A stretch of DNA of 38,404 nt, taken from Actinomycetales bacterium (GTDB taxonomy: Bacteria > Actinomycetota > Actinomycetes > Actinomycetales > Actinomycetaceae). The stretch is from positions 1 to 38,404 of the forward strand of contig JAATFD010000049.1 of the NCBI GenBank assembly GCA_015655375.1. Reading direction: 5' to 3'. The notes beneath the pieces were generated by a model, which saw only the letters and a list, made by a program, of their open reading frames with translations, was not told the DNA's origin and searched no databases. Position numbers and translations under genes: made by a program. Positions 14,525-22,233 of this stretch are shown here, piece by piece; the stretch's first letter is position 1, and each line of letters opens with the position of its first letter.

Positions 14525-14530
14525 CACAAT
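14525..14530 (+). promoter_or_regulatory. -10 box, leaderless start of menC
   Basis: CACAAT ends 6 nt before the ATG at 14537. It would drive menC and menD together. Confidence 0.4.
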
Positions 14531-14536
14531 GGGCTC

Positions 14537-15685
14537 ATGACTGTCAGTCCCCGGCCGTCCATGGAATCCTCGTCTGCTGCGGCCACATCGCTTGCCCTCG
14601 TCGAGCTGGCGCTCGCGGGCCTTCCCGCCGCTGTGCGTGACGGCCTGCCCGGCGTCGACCGGATCCTCCTGTACTCCGTGCCTCTGGTCCTCCGCTTCCG
14701 TCGCGTGAACGAGCGCGACGGGCTGCTCCTCCACGGCGACCATGGCTGGGCGGAGGCCGCGCCTTTCTGGGATTACGACCCCGCCGAATCCTCGACGTGG
14801 CTGAGTGCCGCCCTCGCTGGCGCGACCACCCCGGACCCACCGATCCTTCGTTCGAGCGTTCCGGTCAACGTGACGATCCCCGTGTCCGCTCCCGAGGCCG
14901 CCGCCGCTCGCGTGCGGGCCAGCGGGGGATGTGCGACCGCGAAGATCAAGGTCGCCGATCCCGGTGTCTCCCTGGAGGATGACAGCGCCCGCGTCGAGGC
15001 CGTCGCGGCCGCCCTCGTCGAAACCGTCGGAGCCGAGCGGGCGCATGTGCGCGTCGACGCGAACGCCGCGTGGTCACCGCACCAGGCGATCCCCGCGATC
15101 CGGGAACTCGATCGGGCGGCCGCACTGGTCGACGGGCTCGAATACGTCGAACAACCCTGCGTGACTGTTGAGGAACTGGCCGAAGTCCGCCGAGCGGTCG
15201 ACGTGCCGATCGCGGCCGATGAATCGATCCGCCGGGCCGAAGACCCGATCGCCGTCGCGCGGGCCGGAGCGGCCGACGTCGCGATCGTCAAGGTCGCTCC
15301 GCTCGGTGGGATTGAGCGCGCCCTGCGCATCGGGGAGCAGACGGGGTTGCGCGTGGTGATCTCCTCGGCGCTGGAGTCCTCTGTCGGTCTGGCCCGTGGT
15401 GTGCTGGCGGCGGCCGCCCTGCCGGGGGAGCCCCCGGCCTGTGGCCTTGCCACCGCACAGCTCCTGGCCTCCGACGTCACTCGGACTCCGCTGCTTCCGG
15501 TGGCGGGACGGATCGAGGTGCGCGAGGTCGTCCCCGACGAGTCCCTCCTCGGGGCGGTGGCCCTTCCCGAGGGGCTCGAAGCCCGGTGGCGTGAGAGGCT
15601 CATGGAGATGTGTGCGGTCCTCCTCGACCGGGACCACGCTCAACGCAGAGGTGACGACGACAACCGGACGGGAGACCTTCGATGA
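14537..15685 (+). CDS. menC: o-Succinylbenzoate synthase
   Basis: MenC dehydrates SHCHC to o-succinylbenzoate in the menaquinone pathway. The 382-residue protein is an enolase-superfamily member. Active-site residues are all visible: KIK (Lys136, Lys138), metal ligands Asp174 (DANAAW), Glu205 (EQP) and Asp228 (ADES), and the second-barrel-side Lys252 in VKVAPLGG. The N-terminus is about 30 residues longer than many homologues and low in complexity (MTVSPRPSMESSSAAA), and an internal start is possible, but the CACAAT box 6 nt upstream supports 14537. The stop overlaps the menD start by 4 nt (ATGA), so menC and menD are translationally coupled. The C-terminal 25 residues are polar and may be dispensable. 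Confidence 0.94.
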   Translation: MTVSPRPSMESSSAAATSLALVELALAGLPAAVRDGLPGVDRILLYSVPLVLRFRRVNERDGLLLHGDHGWAEAAPFWDYDPAESSTWLSAALAGATTPDPPILRSSVPVNVTIPVSAPEAAAARVRASGGCATAKIKVADPGVSLEDDSARVEAVAAALVETVGAERAHVRVDANAAWSPHQAIPAIRELDRAAALVDGLEYVEQPCVTVEELAEVRRAVDVPIAADESIRRAEDPIAVARAGAADVAIVKVAPLGGIERALRIGEQTGLRVVISSALESSVGLARGVLAAAALPGEPPACGLATAQLLASDVTRTPLLPVAGRIEVREVVPDESLLGAVALPEGLEARWRERLMEMCAVLLDRDHAQRRGDDDNRTGDLR

Positions 15686-17376
15686 CCGACGCCCCCTCCG
15701 AGATTCTCGCCGACGGGGTGGTCCGGGCGCTCGCGGCCTGCGGGGTCCGCGATGTCGTGTACTGTCCGGGTTCGCGCGACGCGCCCCTCGCCTACGCCCT
15801 CGCGCGCGCCGAGCGGGAGGGGCTTCTGCGCGCCCATGTCCGCCTGGACGAGCGCGGGGCGGCTTTCCTCGCCGTCGGCCTGTCACGGGCGGCGGGGATC
15901 GGCTCGGCCCAGGCGTTCGCTCCGGTCGCGGTCGTCACGACCTCCGGAGGAGCAGTCGCGGAGCTGCACGCGGGTGTCGCCGAGGCCTCCCACTCCGGGA
16001 TCCCGCTGATCGTCGTCAGTGCGGACCGTCCCTTCGAGCTCCTCGGGGTCGGTGCCTCGCAGACCACGCACCAGCCCGGCCTCTTCGGCTCGCACGTGCG
16101 CGATGTGTGGGACGTTCCCGCGGACACGCCGGCGGGTCCCTCGCTGGACGGCATCGTGACGAGGGCGGTCTCTGCCGCGCTCGGCGTCCCGAGTGGGCGT
16201 CCCGGGCCCGTCCAGATCAATGTGGGGTTCCGAGACCCGCTGGTTCCCTTGACGTGGCCCGGTGGTCCCGAATCGGAGGTGGCACCCGTCGAGCGGTCCT
16301 CGGCCTCCCTGCCAACGCGCATCCTCTCGGCTGAACCGGTGGCGACGCCATGGGAGGACGCCCTCGATCCGACGCTCGCGACCGTGATCGTCGCCGGGGA
16401 CGGGGCAGATCCGCATGCGGGGGAGTGGGCGGAGCGGGCGGGCGTGCCGCTGTTGGCTGAGCCGACCAGCGGGGCGACGACCTCGTCGGCCTGGGTGCCC
16501 CACCAGCAGGCGCTGCTGGATACGGTGTTGGCCGAGGGAATCCGACAGGTTCTCGTCACGGGCCGACCGACTCTGTCCCGGCCGGTGACCGCGTTGCTGT
16601 CCCGACCCGACATCCGACTGATCGTCCACTCACCGGTGCCTGGATGGGTCGATGTCGCGGGGCGGGCCGAGTTGGTCGCCGCGGCGCTCGATCCCGCACC
16701 GGCGCCGCACCCCGACGTCGAATGGGCGCAGGCATGGAGGAGGGCGGGCGTGGCCGTGGATCGCGCCATGCGTCCGATGGTCGTGGCTGCGGGCGACGCG
16801 CGGCCGACCCTCGCCTCGGTCGCGCGAGCAGTCTGGGAGGACGTGGAGGGAACCCTGCTGCTCGGCGCCTCATTGACGATCCGGGCGGTCGACCTCGTGG
16901 CGGGGGCGCCCGGGCGCGCCGCGGTCGTCTCCAATCGGGGACTTGCCGGCATCGATGGGACGATCGCGACGGCCCTGGGTCTGGCCTGGGGAGGTGCCGG
17001 TCCGGTCAACGCCTTGATGGGAGACCTGACGTTCTTCCATGACGCGTCGTCCTTGATGCTCTCCGATTCGAATCCCGAGGCCGATGTGCGCATCGTCGTC
17101 CTCGACGATCATGGCGGGTCGATCTTCTCCACGCTCGAACACGGACGCGATCGCTACGTCGACGTCCACGAGCGATGGTTCGCGACTCCACAGAACGCAC
17201 ACGTCGAGGACCTCGCGCGGGCTTATGGGGCGGCCTTCCGTCGTGTGGGGACGATGGGGGATCTGCGGGCTGTCCTCGGAGAGCCTGTGCGGGGCCGGGA
17301 AATCATCCACGTTCCTCTTGAGTCCGATGCCTCCCTGCTGGCCTCCGTTCGAGGGGCCGGTGCCGCCGCAGTGTGA
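15682..17376 (+). CDS. menD: 2-Succinyl-5-enolpyruvyl-6-hydroxy-3-cyclohexene-1-carboxylate synthase
   Basis: MenD is the thiamin-diphosphate enzyme that joins 2-oxoglutarate-derived succinic semialdehyde to isochorismate, the committed step to menaquinone. The 564-residue length is normal for the family. The N-terminal domain shows VYCPGSRDAPLAYAL and LDERGAAFLAVGLSRAAG, where the glutamate activates the cofactor. VVTTSGGAVAELHAGVAEA and LIVVSADRP are also typical. The C-terminal cofactor domain has VSNRGLAGIDGTIATALGLA and GDLTFFHDASSLML, followed by IVVLDDHGGSIFSTLE. It starts within the menC stop codon (ATGA), so coupling is expected. menF, which makes its substrate isochorismate, lies 2.2 kb downstream on the opposite strand. 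Confidence 0.96.
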   Translation: MTDAPSEILADGVVRALAACGVRDVVYCPGSRDAPLAYALARAEREGLLRAHVRLDERGAAFLAVGLSRAAGIGSAQAFAPVAVVTTSGGAVAELHAGVAEASHSGIPLIVVSADRPFELLGVGASQTTHQPGLFGSHVRDVWDVPADTPAGPSLDGIVTRAVSAALGVPSGRPGPVQINVGFRDPLVPLTWPGGPESEVAPVERSSASLPTRILSAEPVATPWEDALDPTLATVIVAGDGADPHAGEWAERAGVPLLAEPTSGATTSSAWVPHQQALLDTVLAEGIRQVLVTGRPTLSRPVTALLSRPDIRLIVHSPVPGWVDVAGRAELVAAALDPAPAPHPDVEWAQAWRRAGVAVDRAMRPMVVAAGDARPTLASVARAVWEDVEGTLLLGASLTIRAVDLVAGAPGRAAVVSNRGLAGIDGTIATALGLAWGGAGPVNALMGDLTFFHDASSLMLSDSNPEADVRIVVLDDHGGSIFSTLEHGRDRYVDVHERWFATPQNAHVEDLARAYGAAFRRVGTMGDLRAVLGEPVRGREIIHVPLESDASLLASVRGAGAAAV

Positions 17377-17386
17377 CAGGAATCGC

Positions 17387-17409
17387 TCCTGGGTGTGGTG
17401 CTCCCAGGA
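17387..17409. promoter_or_regulatory. Inverted repeat between menD and the HtrA-like gene
   Basis: TCCTGGG (17387-17393) and CCCAGGA (17403-17409) are perfect 7-bp arms 9 nt apart, 11 nt after the menD stop codon. A palindrome CTGAATTCAG follows at about 17420-17429. No T-run follows, so an operator or a weak terminator are both possible. Confidence 0.35.
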
Positions 17410-17490
17410 AACATACAGCCTGAATTCAGCCTGCCACGATGGGGCGCGGGCACACTGAGGTCAATTGCAGACCTGAGGAAGAAGGAGCAC

Positions 17491-19200
17491 ATGAGCGACG
17501 ATCGACCCACAGATCCCTCTGGGTGGCGTTCGCCGTCCCCGGAGGACGCATGGCGCCCGACGTCCCCCACCCCGAACGGGGACGAGGGCGACCGGGGGAG
17601 CGCGGCCGAACCCGAGGCCGAGGATGCTCGGCCCGAGGGCAGTTCGCAGACCGCGGGCGCGGAGCAGCAACCCGTGCCACCGAGGCCGCCACAGCAGCGG
17701 ACCGCGGGCACACCGCCGACCCAGCCAGTTCCACCGACGCAGGTGGGATCCGGTACCGGCACCACCGCTTGGCCGCGGCCGTCCACATCCTCGGACCCGT
17801 GGGCGACACCGACCGGGTCCGAGGCCCGCGAGGGCCAGCAGCCGCAGACGGAACCCGGTGGTGACGTTGCGTTCGGGGGAGCCTCGTCCGGTGGCAGTGG
17901 CACCCCGCCAACCGGCCCGAACGGGTTCTCGATCTTCCACCAGGCAGCTTCGCCGCAGCCCCCGCACTCAGATCGCCAACGCCAGGGCCGGACGACGCCC
18001 GGGTGGCTCGCCCTCGCTGCCGCGATGATCGTGACGGCGGCGGTCTCGGTGGGAGCCACGATGGCGCTGGTGGGTAGCAGTTCGACGTCCTCGCCGGTCT
18101 CGACGTCCTCGACGGTGTCGACCGCCCAGTCCGTTCCCCAGGTGACGACCAGTGGGTCGACACCGGACTGGGAGGCGGTCGCGTCGGCCGTCTCGCCCGC
18201 GACCGTCTCGATCACGGTGACGGGATCGGACAGCTCCGACATCGGCGCCGGCGTCATCTACGATGCGTCCGGTCACATCGTGACGAACTACCACGTCATC
18301 TCCGCCGCGAGCTCGTCCGCAGTCTCGGGAGCGAGCAGTTCGAGCGGGTCAATCCAGGTGACGCTGGCGGACGGACGCGTGTACGACGCGAGCGTCGTCG
18401 GGTCCGACCAGACCACCGACCTGGCCGTCATCCAGTTGAAGGATTCGCCCTCGGATCTGACCGTGGCGCGCTTCGGATCGTCCTCGGATGTCAAAGTGGG
18501 TCAGGACGTCATGGCGATCGGCTCACCGCTGGGATTGTCGGACACGGTGACGACGGGCGTGGTCTCTGCGCTCAACCGCCCCGTCGAGGTCTCGACCACA
18601 GAAACCGAGAGCCAGGGCCAGAGCACGGACCCGGACGATCCATTCGGCCAGTTGCAGGGTCAGGAGAGTCAGCAGCAGTCCTCGTCATCGGATTCCGTCA
18701 TCACCAACGCGATCCAGGTCGATGCCTCGATCAACCCCGGCAACTCGGGCGGGCCGCTGTTCGATGAGACCGGATCCGTGATCGGGATCAACTCGTCGAT
18801 CGCGTCAACATCGACCTCCTCGTCCGAGGCCGGGTCGATCGGCCTCGGCTTTGCGATTCCTTCCGACCTCGTCAAATCGGTCATCGATCAGTTGATCTCG
18901 ACCGGGACCGTCGATCACGCGGTGCTCGGCGTGACGATCCAGGCGGGCACGGCGACGGTGGACGGGACGACGCGTGTGGGCGCCGAGGTCGCGTCCGTGA
19001 CGTCGGGCGGATCGGCCGACAAGGCCGGGATCAAGGTCGGCGACGTCATCCTCGCGGTCGACGGGAATTCGGTGAGTTCGGCGAAGTCCTTGTCCGGGTA
19101 CATCCGGCGCTACACCGGCGGTTCCCAGGTCCAGATCGAATTCGCTCGCGACGGCAAGATCCAGACCAGCACCGTCACGCTGCAATCGAAGTCCAGCTGA
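17491..19200 (+). CDS. HtrA/DegP-like serine protease with one PDZ domain
   Basis: A 569-residue membrane-anchored protease of the S1C (HtrA) family, expected to degrade or check misfolded proteins outside the membrane. Residues 1-170 are cytoplasmic and low in complexity (Pro, Gly, Ser, Glu, Thr, Gln). One membrane helix follows (about 171-196, GWLALAAAMIVTAAV). The trypsin-like domain has the full triad: His268 in TNYHVIS, Asp310 in TTDLAVIQL and Ser419 in NPGNSGGPLFD. A Gln/Ser/Asp-rich loop (ESQGQSTDPDDPFG and following) inserts before the serine motif. A single PDZ domain covers about 475-565. The start has a good ribosome binding site (GAAGGAG, 3 nt before ATG); upstream frame is not used. 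It ends in a strong hairpin at 19287. Confidence 0.93.
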   Translation: MSDDRPTDPSGWRSPSPEDAWRPTSPTPNGDEGDRGSAAEPEAEDARPEGSSQTAGAEQQPVPPRPPQQRTAGTPPTQPVPPTQVGSGTGTTAWPRPSTSSDPWATPTGSEAREGQQPQTEPGGDVAFGGASSGGSGTPPTGPNGFSIFHQAASPQPPHSDRQRQGRTTPGWLALAAAMIVTAAVSVGATMALVGSSSTSSPVSTSSTVSTAQSVPQVTTSGSTPDWEAVASAVSPATVSITVTGSDSSDIGAGVIYDASGHIVTNYHVISAASSSAVSGASSSSGSIQVTLADGRVYDASVVGSDQTTDLAVIQLKDSPSDLTVARFGSSSDVKVGQDVMAIGSPLGLSDTVTTGVVSALNRPVEVSTTETESQGQSTDPDDPFGQLQGQESQQQSSSSDSVITNAIQVDASINPGNSGGPLFDETGSVIGINSSIASTSTSSSEAGSIGLGFAIPSDLVKSVIDQLISTGTVDHAVLGVTIQAGTATVDGTTRVGAEVASVTSGGSADKAGIKVGDVILAVDGNSVSSAKSLSGYIRRYTGGSQVQIEFARDGKIQTSTVTLQSKSS

Positions 19201-19554
19201 GAAGTCCGGAGGTGCTGGCTGGGTCGGGCCAGACGGTTCCGATGTGGCCTGGACGTCGTTGATCCGCACGCGTGTTCATCAGTGGGGTGTGCCTCGCGAA
19301 CTCTCGCGAGGCACACGCTCCTCTCTGCGCCTGTCTGGTCGCGTGAGGTGGTGCTGGTGGTGTTGTCGCTGCCTGCTGCATGAGAAGGCGCTGTCGAGAT
19401 GCGGTGCCCTGGCGAGCTGATTCGAGTCCATCGATGACGGGGCCTGCGTTGGTGAAACCGTCACGTGCTCAATGGATTTCTGCGAGCAAACGACGGTTCA
19501 TTCAGCAACCCGCGGTCGCATCGGCGTTGGAGGCAGCGATTCCGCGCGCGGCCC
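19201..19554. other. Convergent intergenic region
   Basis: These 354 nt lie between the HtrA-like gene and menF, which converge. It contains the 13-bp hairpin at 19287-19316 and, at 19464-19520, the sequence ACGTGCTCAATGGA followed 18 nt later by CGGTTCATTCAGCA, related to sequences at 2051-2165. No coding sequence is supported; short open frames here lack protein-like composition. Confidence 0.5.
19287..19316. terminator. Strong hairpin, likely bidirectional terminator of the HtrA-like gene and menF
   Basis: GTGTGCCTCGCGA (19287-19299) and TCGCGAGGCACAC (19304-19316) form a perfect 13-bp stem with loop ACTC, 86 nt after the protease stop. A pyrimidine-rich tail (GCTCCTCTCT) follows on the plus strand. 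The long perfect stem without a strict U-run is common among actinobacterial terminators. Confidence 0.7.
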
Positions 19555-20907
19555 TCACTCGGCCACGGTGACCCCCAACGCCTGCAGCACCGGGGCCATC
19601 TTGGCTCGCGTCTCGGCCAACTCGACCTCGGGAATGGAATCCGGCATGATCCCTCCCCCGGCGAAGACCCGCACCTCGCGCCCGTCCTCGCTGACCTGGC
19701 CGCACCGCAGTCCGATCCCGAATTCGCCCTCGCCGACCGCGTCGACCCAGCCGACCGGGCCCGAATAGCGACCCCGCTGGGTCGACTCGAAGTCCTCGAG
19801 CAGATCGAAGGCCAACGCGGTGGGGGTCCCGCACACCGCCGCGGTGGGATGCAGCGCGTCGATGACGTCGAGGACTCCCGCCCCCGGCAGCGTCGCGGTC
19901 ACGTCGGTGGCCAGGTGCGAGACGTTGGGCAGGTCGAGGATCCGTGGTCTTTCCGGCACATCCAGCGTCTCGGCGATCGGGGCGAGCGCCCGCGCGACGG
20001 ATTCGACGGCCAGCAGGTGCTCGGTGCGGTCTTTCATCGACTCCATCAACGCGGCTCCTCCTCCCGGCCCGCTCGTGCCCGCGAGGACCCGGGATCGCAC
20101 GCGCCCGCCCTCCATCGACGCCAACATCTCGGGCGTGGCGCCGACGAGACCGCCCACGGCATAGGCCCAGGTCGTCGGGTAGAACTCATGGAGGCGAGCG
20201 AGGAGGAAACGCTCGTCGATCGGCTCGTCGGACTCGACGATCATGTCGCGGCTCATGACGACCTTCGAGGCCGTGCCGTCCTTCAGCCGGGCGATCAACC
20301 GACGTACCGAGTCCGCCCACTCAGACTGGGTCATCAGCCCGGTCCGGGTCCGCAGATCGTGAGGAGCGCGCACCGGTGCGCTGGATCGGGCGGCGAGTGC
20401 CGCGTCGAGCGTAGACATTGGGTCCTCGGGCTCGGTGCCCCGGGAGGACCGGGCAGCGGTGGCGACCCAGCGGCGTCGGCGACCTCGCGGTTCCTGGCCG
20501 GTCGATGTCCCGCCCCACCCGGTTCCCTCATTCCGTTCCTCGAGGACGAGGGCGGCGGGCACGATGAGCATCCCCGGGGTCTCCCGGGAAAACCCGAAGG
20601 ACCCCAGAGCGATGGGCAGTGTGGGAGCACCCTCGGGTGCGTCGACCCGGGCGTCTCGTCGCACCTCGTTCCAGGCTCGGGCGGCATCGCGTGCGGCATG
20701 CCGGCCTGCTGCTTCCAGCGTCAGCGCGCGACCCCATCCGACCATGTCAAACCGGCCGCCGATCCAGGCCACGGGGTCCCGGGGATCTGGCAGCAGGTCG
20801 GTCAGAGCCAGTCGTGAGGCCGCGTGCTCCTCAGGAATCTCGGCGACCCGCACGACCAGGGGAGCATGGGCGCCGTTCGACGGGTCGAATGAGGAAGGGG
20901 TCGGCAT
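19555..20907 (-). CDS. menF: Isochorismate synthase
   Basis: Converts chorismate to isochorismate, the first step to menaquinone. The 450-residue protein is of the chorismate-utilising family (MenF/EntC/DhbC). Visible blocks are LKDGTASKVVMSRDM with the conserved catalytic-base lysine, VGGLVGATPEMLASMEGGRVRS (read as two pieces), LAGTSGPGG, LPNVSHLATDVTATL, LHPTAAVCGTPTALA and RYSGPVGWVDAVGEGEFGI, followed by VFAGGGIMPDSIPEVELAET. The GTSGPGG stretch replaces the more usual GTxxRG. Residues about 150-170 form a variable insertion rich in Gly and Arg. A siderophore role cannot be excluded, but the surrounding men genes make menaquinone much more likely. The ATG at 20907 follows TACCAT by 6 nt; the frame stays open further upstream across menG but that is not coding. 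Confidence 0.93.
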   Translation of the reverse strand: MPTPSSFDPSNGAHAPLVVRVAEIPEEHAASRLALTDLLPDPRDPVAWIGGRFDMVGWGRALTLEAAGRHAARDAARAWNEVRRDARVDAPEGAPTLPIALGSFGFSRETPGMLIVPAALVLEERNEGTGWGGTSTGQEPRGRRRRWVATAARSSRGTEPEDPMSTLDAALAARSSAPVRAPHDLRTRTGLMTQSEWADSVRRLIARLKDGTASKVVMSRDMIVESDEPIDERFLLARLHEFYPTTWAYAVGGLVGATPEMLASMEGGRVRSRVLAGTSGPGGGAALMESMKDRTEHLLAVESVARALAPIAETLDVPERPRILDLPNVSHLATDVTATLPGAGVLDVIDALHPTAAVCGTPTALAFDLLEDFESTQRGRYSGPVGWVDAVGEGEFGIGLRCGQVSEDGREVRVFAGGGIMPDSIPEVELAETRAKMAPVLQALGVTVAE

Positions 20908-20913
20908 ACGGCC

Positions 20914-20919
20914 ATGGTA
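20914..20919 (-). promoter_or_regulatory. -10 box, leaderless start of menF
   Basis: On the minus strand TACCAT ends 6 nt before the ATG at 20907. No Shine-Dalgarno sequence is visible. Confidence 0.45.
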
Positions 20920-20993
20920 TCGAGGACGACCCGCCAGACCTTGACCGGACGGTTGGGTCGTCTTCAATGTGACGAGCCACGCCGTGCGCGTGG

Positions 20994-20999
20994 GAAGAT
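20994..20999 (+). promoter_or_regulatory. Candidate -10 box, leaderless start of menG
   Basis: GAAGAT ends 7 nt before the ATG at 21007. It lacks the first T of TANNNT, so this is weaker than the others. Confidence 0.3.
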
Positions 21000-21006
21000 G
21001 GCGCCC

Positions 21007-21717
21007 ATGAGTGAAGCAGATGACGCACTGCGGGCCGACCTCGACAAGCACACGGGGGAGATCGCGTCGATGTTCGACCACGTCGCCACGCGTTATGACG
21101 TGATGAATGCCCTGATGAGCGGAGGAATGGACCACGTCTGGCAGGTCGCACTGCGCACGGCGGTGGCACCGTTGCCCGGTGAGGACATCCTCGACCTCGC
21201 TGCTGGTACGGGCGCATCCTCCGCCGCGCTCGCTCAATCGGGTGCTCACGTCGTCGCCTGCGATCTGTCCGAGGGGATGATCGAGGTCGGGCGTCGTCGT
21301 CACCCTGACCTCGAATTCGTCGAGGGGGATGCCACAGCCCTCGGCTTCCCCGATGCTTCTTTCGACGCGGTGACGATCTCCTACGGACTGCGCAACATTG
21401 CGGACACCGAGGCCGCTCTGTCGGAGATGGCTCGGGTGACAAGGCCGGGGGGACGGTTGGTCGTCTGCGAGTTCTCGACACCGCCCGACACGACATTCCG
21501 GACGCTGTACCGCTTCTACTTGGGAACTGTCATCGCCGGCCTCGCTCGTCTCGCCTCGTCCGACGAGGTCGCTTACGACTACCTTGTCGAGTCGATCCTG
21601 GATTGGTATCCGCAGCAGGAACTGGCTCGGATCATCGCCGACCGCGGGTGGACGGACGTCGAGTTCCGAAATCTGACCGGTGGAATTGTCGCCCTACACC
21701 GCGCCCGACGCGCTTGA
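21007..21717 (+). CDS. menG: Demethylmenaquinone methyltransferase
   Basis: The last ring-modifying step of menaquinone synthesis: methylation of demethylmenaquinone with S-adenosylmethionine. The 236-residue protein has the UbiE/MenG pattern: FDHVATRYDVMNALMSGGMD (residues 23-42), motif I DILDLAAGTGASS (60-72), the acidic turn in VVACDLSEGM, VEGDATALGFPDASFDAVT, and YGLRNIADTEAALSEMARVTRPGGRLV (in pieces). The C-terminal DWYPQQELARII and the final GGIVALHRA are also typical. The family is known as ubiE in bacteria that also make ubiquinone; with no ubi gene here and the men genes around it, menG is the better name. It is divergent from menF and probably co-regulated with it by position. Confidence 0.95.
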   Translation: MSEADDALRADLDKHTGEIASMFDHVATRYDVMNALMSGGMDHVWQVALRTAVAPLPGEDILDLAAGTGASSAALAQSGAHVVACDLSEGMIEVGRRRHPDLEFVEGDATALGFPDASFDAVTISYGLRNIADTEAALSEMARVTRPGGRLVVCEFSTPPDTTFRTLYRFYLGTVIAGLARLASSDEVAYDYLVESILDWYPQQELARIIADRGWTDVEFRNLTGGIVALHRARRA

Positions 21718-22002
21718 GGCACGCCTTCTCGCGACCGCACCATTGGTGTTGCGGCCGCTGACGAAATGCCCGCCAGATGAACGAGCACCAATGCGGCAAC
21801 CCGGTCCCCAATGGGGCTTCGTCGCCTCGGCGGGCGCGCCTCGCGGACCAAACACGGCATGCTTTCGGCGAGACAGGTCTGCCCGGCCGCCCCACCAACC
21901 TTGCGGCGCTTTGACTTGACAACGTATCGGACAGGAACCGGACATGAACACGACACGGGATCGGCACTGCGCGGACATCTGCCGGGCGTTCAGTCGCCAA
22001 CA

Positions 22003-22038
22003 CTCCAATTAGGTCATTTGAACCTTTCGCAATTGGAG
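22003..22038. promoter_or_regulatory. Inverted repeat upstream of menJ-nuo
   Basis: CTCCAATT (22003-22010) and AATTGGAG (22031-22038) are perfect 8-bp arms 20 nt apart; between them AGGT and ACCT (22011-22025) form a nested inverted repeat. Its A+T content stands out from the surrounding G+C-rich DNA. Operator is a reasonable guess; regulator unknown. Confidence 0.45.
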
Positions 22039-22122
22039 GAGCCGAGATCCAGCGCGACGTGGCCAAAACCGCGAGAACTGCACGCCACGCCCAGGTCGGT
22101 CCGCGTGGAAGTGGCCGCGGGC

Positions 22123-22128
22123 TAACCT
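22123..22128 (+). promoter_or_regulatory. Candidate -10 box for menJ-nuo
   Basis: TAACCT matches TANNNT and would give a leader of about 95 nt before the menJ GTG. No recognisable -35 lies 17 nt upstream, so this is a weak call. Confidence 0.3.
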
Positions 22129-22233
22129 GCAACACGGACTGTGGTGTGCCGGCATCTGCGCTGCGGCCCGGCCGAGACAATCCGAGGTCCGCTGACGTGG
22201 ACCGTGGTGCCGAACAGTGCCTGAGGAGACGCA

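Larger units (their letters stand above)
21718..22233. other. Intergenic leader region upstream of menJ and the nuo operon
   Basis: No gene is supported in these 516 nt. It has CATTGGTG (21741-21748) with CACCAATG (21786-21793), a CCCCAATGGGG palindrome near 21808, TTGACTTGACA at 21911-21921 (two overlapping -35-like hexamers without a clear -10), an 8-bp inverted repeat at 22003-22038, and TAACCT at 22123-22128 as a candidate -10. This is the largest untranslated stretch and the likely control region for menJ and nuo. Confidence 0.5.

Noticed and set aside
15792-17093. Minus-strand open frame of 433 codons opposite menD
   Set aside because: Low-complexity Ser/Thr/Ala/Arg composition, no motif, fully inside menD.
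17411-17440. ECF-sigma (SigE/SigH-like) promoter for the HtrA-like gene, suggested by GGAAAC
   Set aside because: No matching GTT/CGTT -10 element at 16-18 nt spacing was found, so I do not claim envelope-stress control.
19465-20817. Plus-strand open frame of 450 codons opposite menF
   Set aside because: Arg/Gly/Asp-rich shadow of menF with no domain; menF has complete family motifs.
21694-22008. Minus-strand frames in the menG-menJ spacer
   Set aside because: Overlap the menG end and show no conserved protein features.
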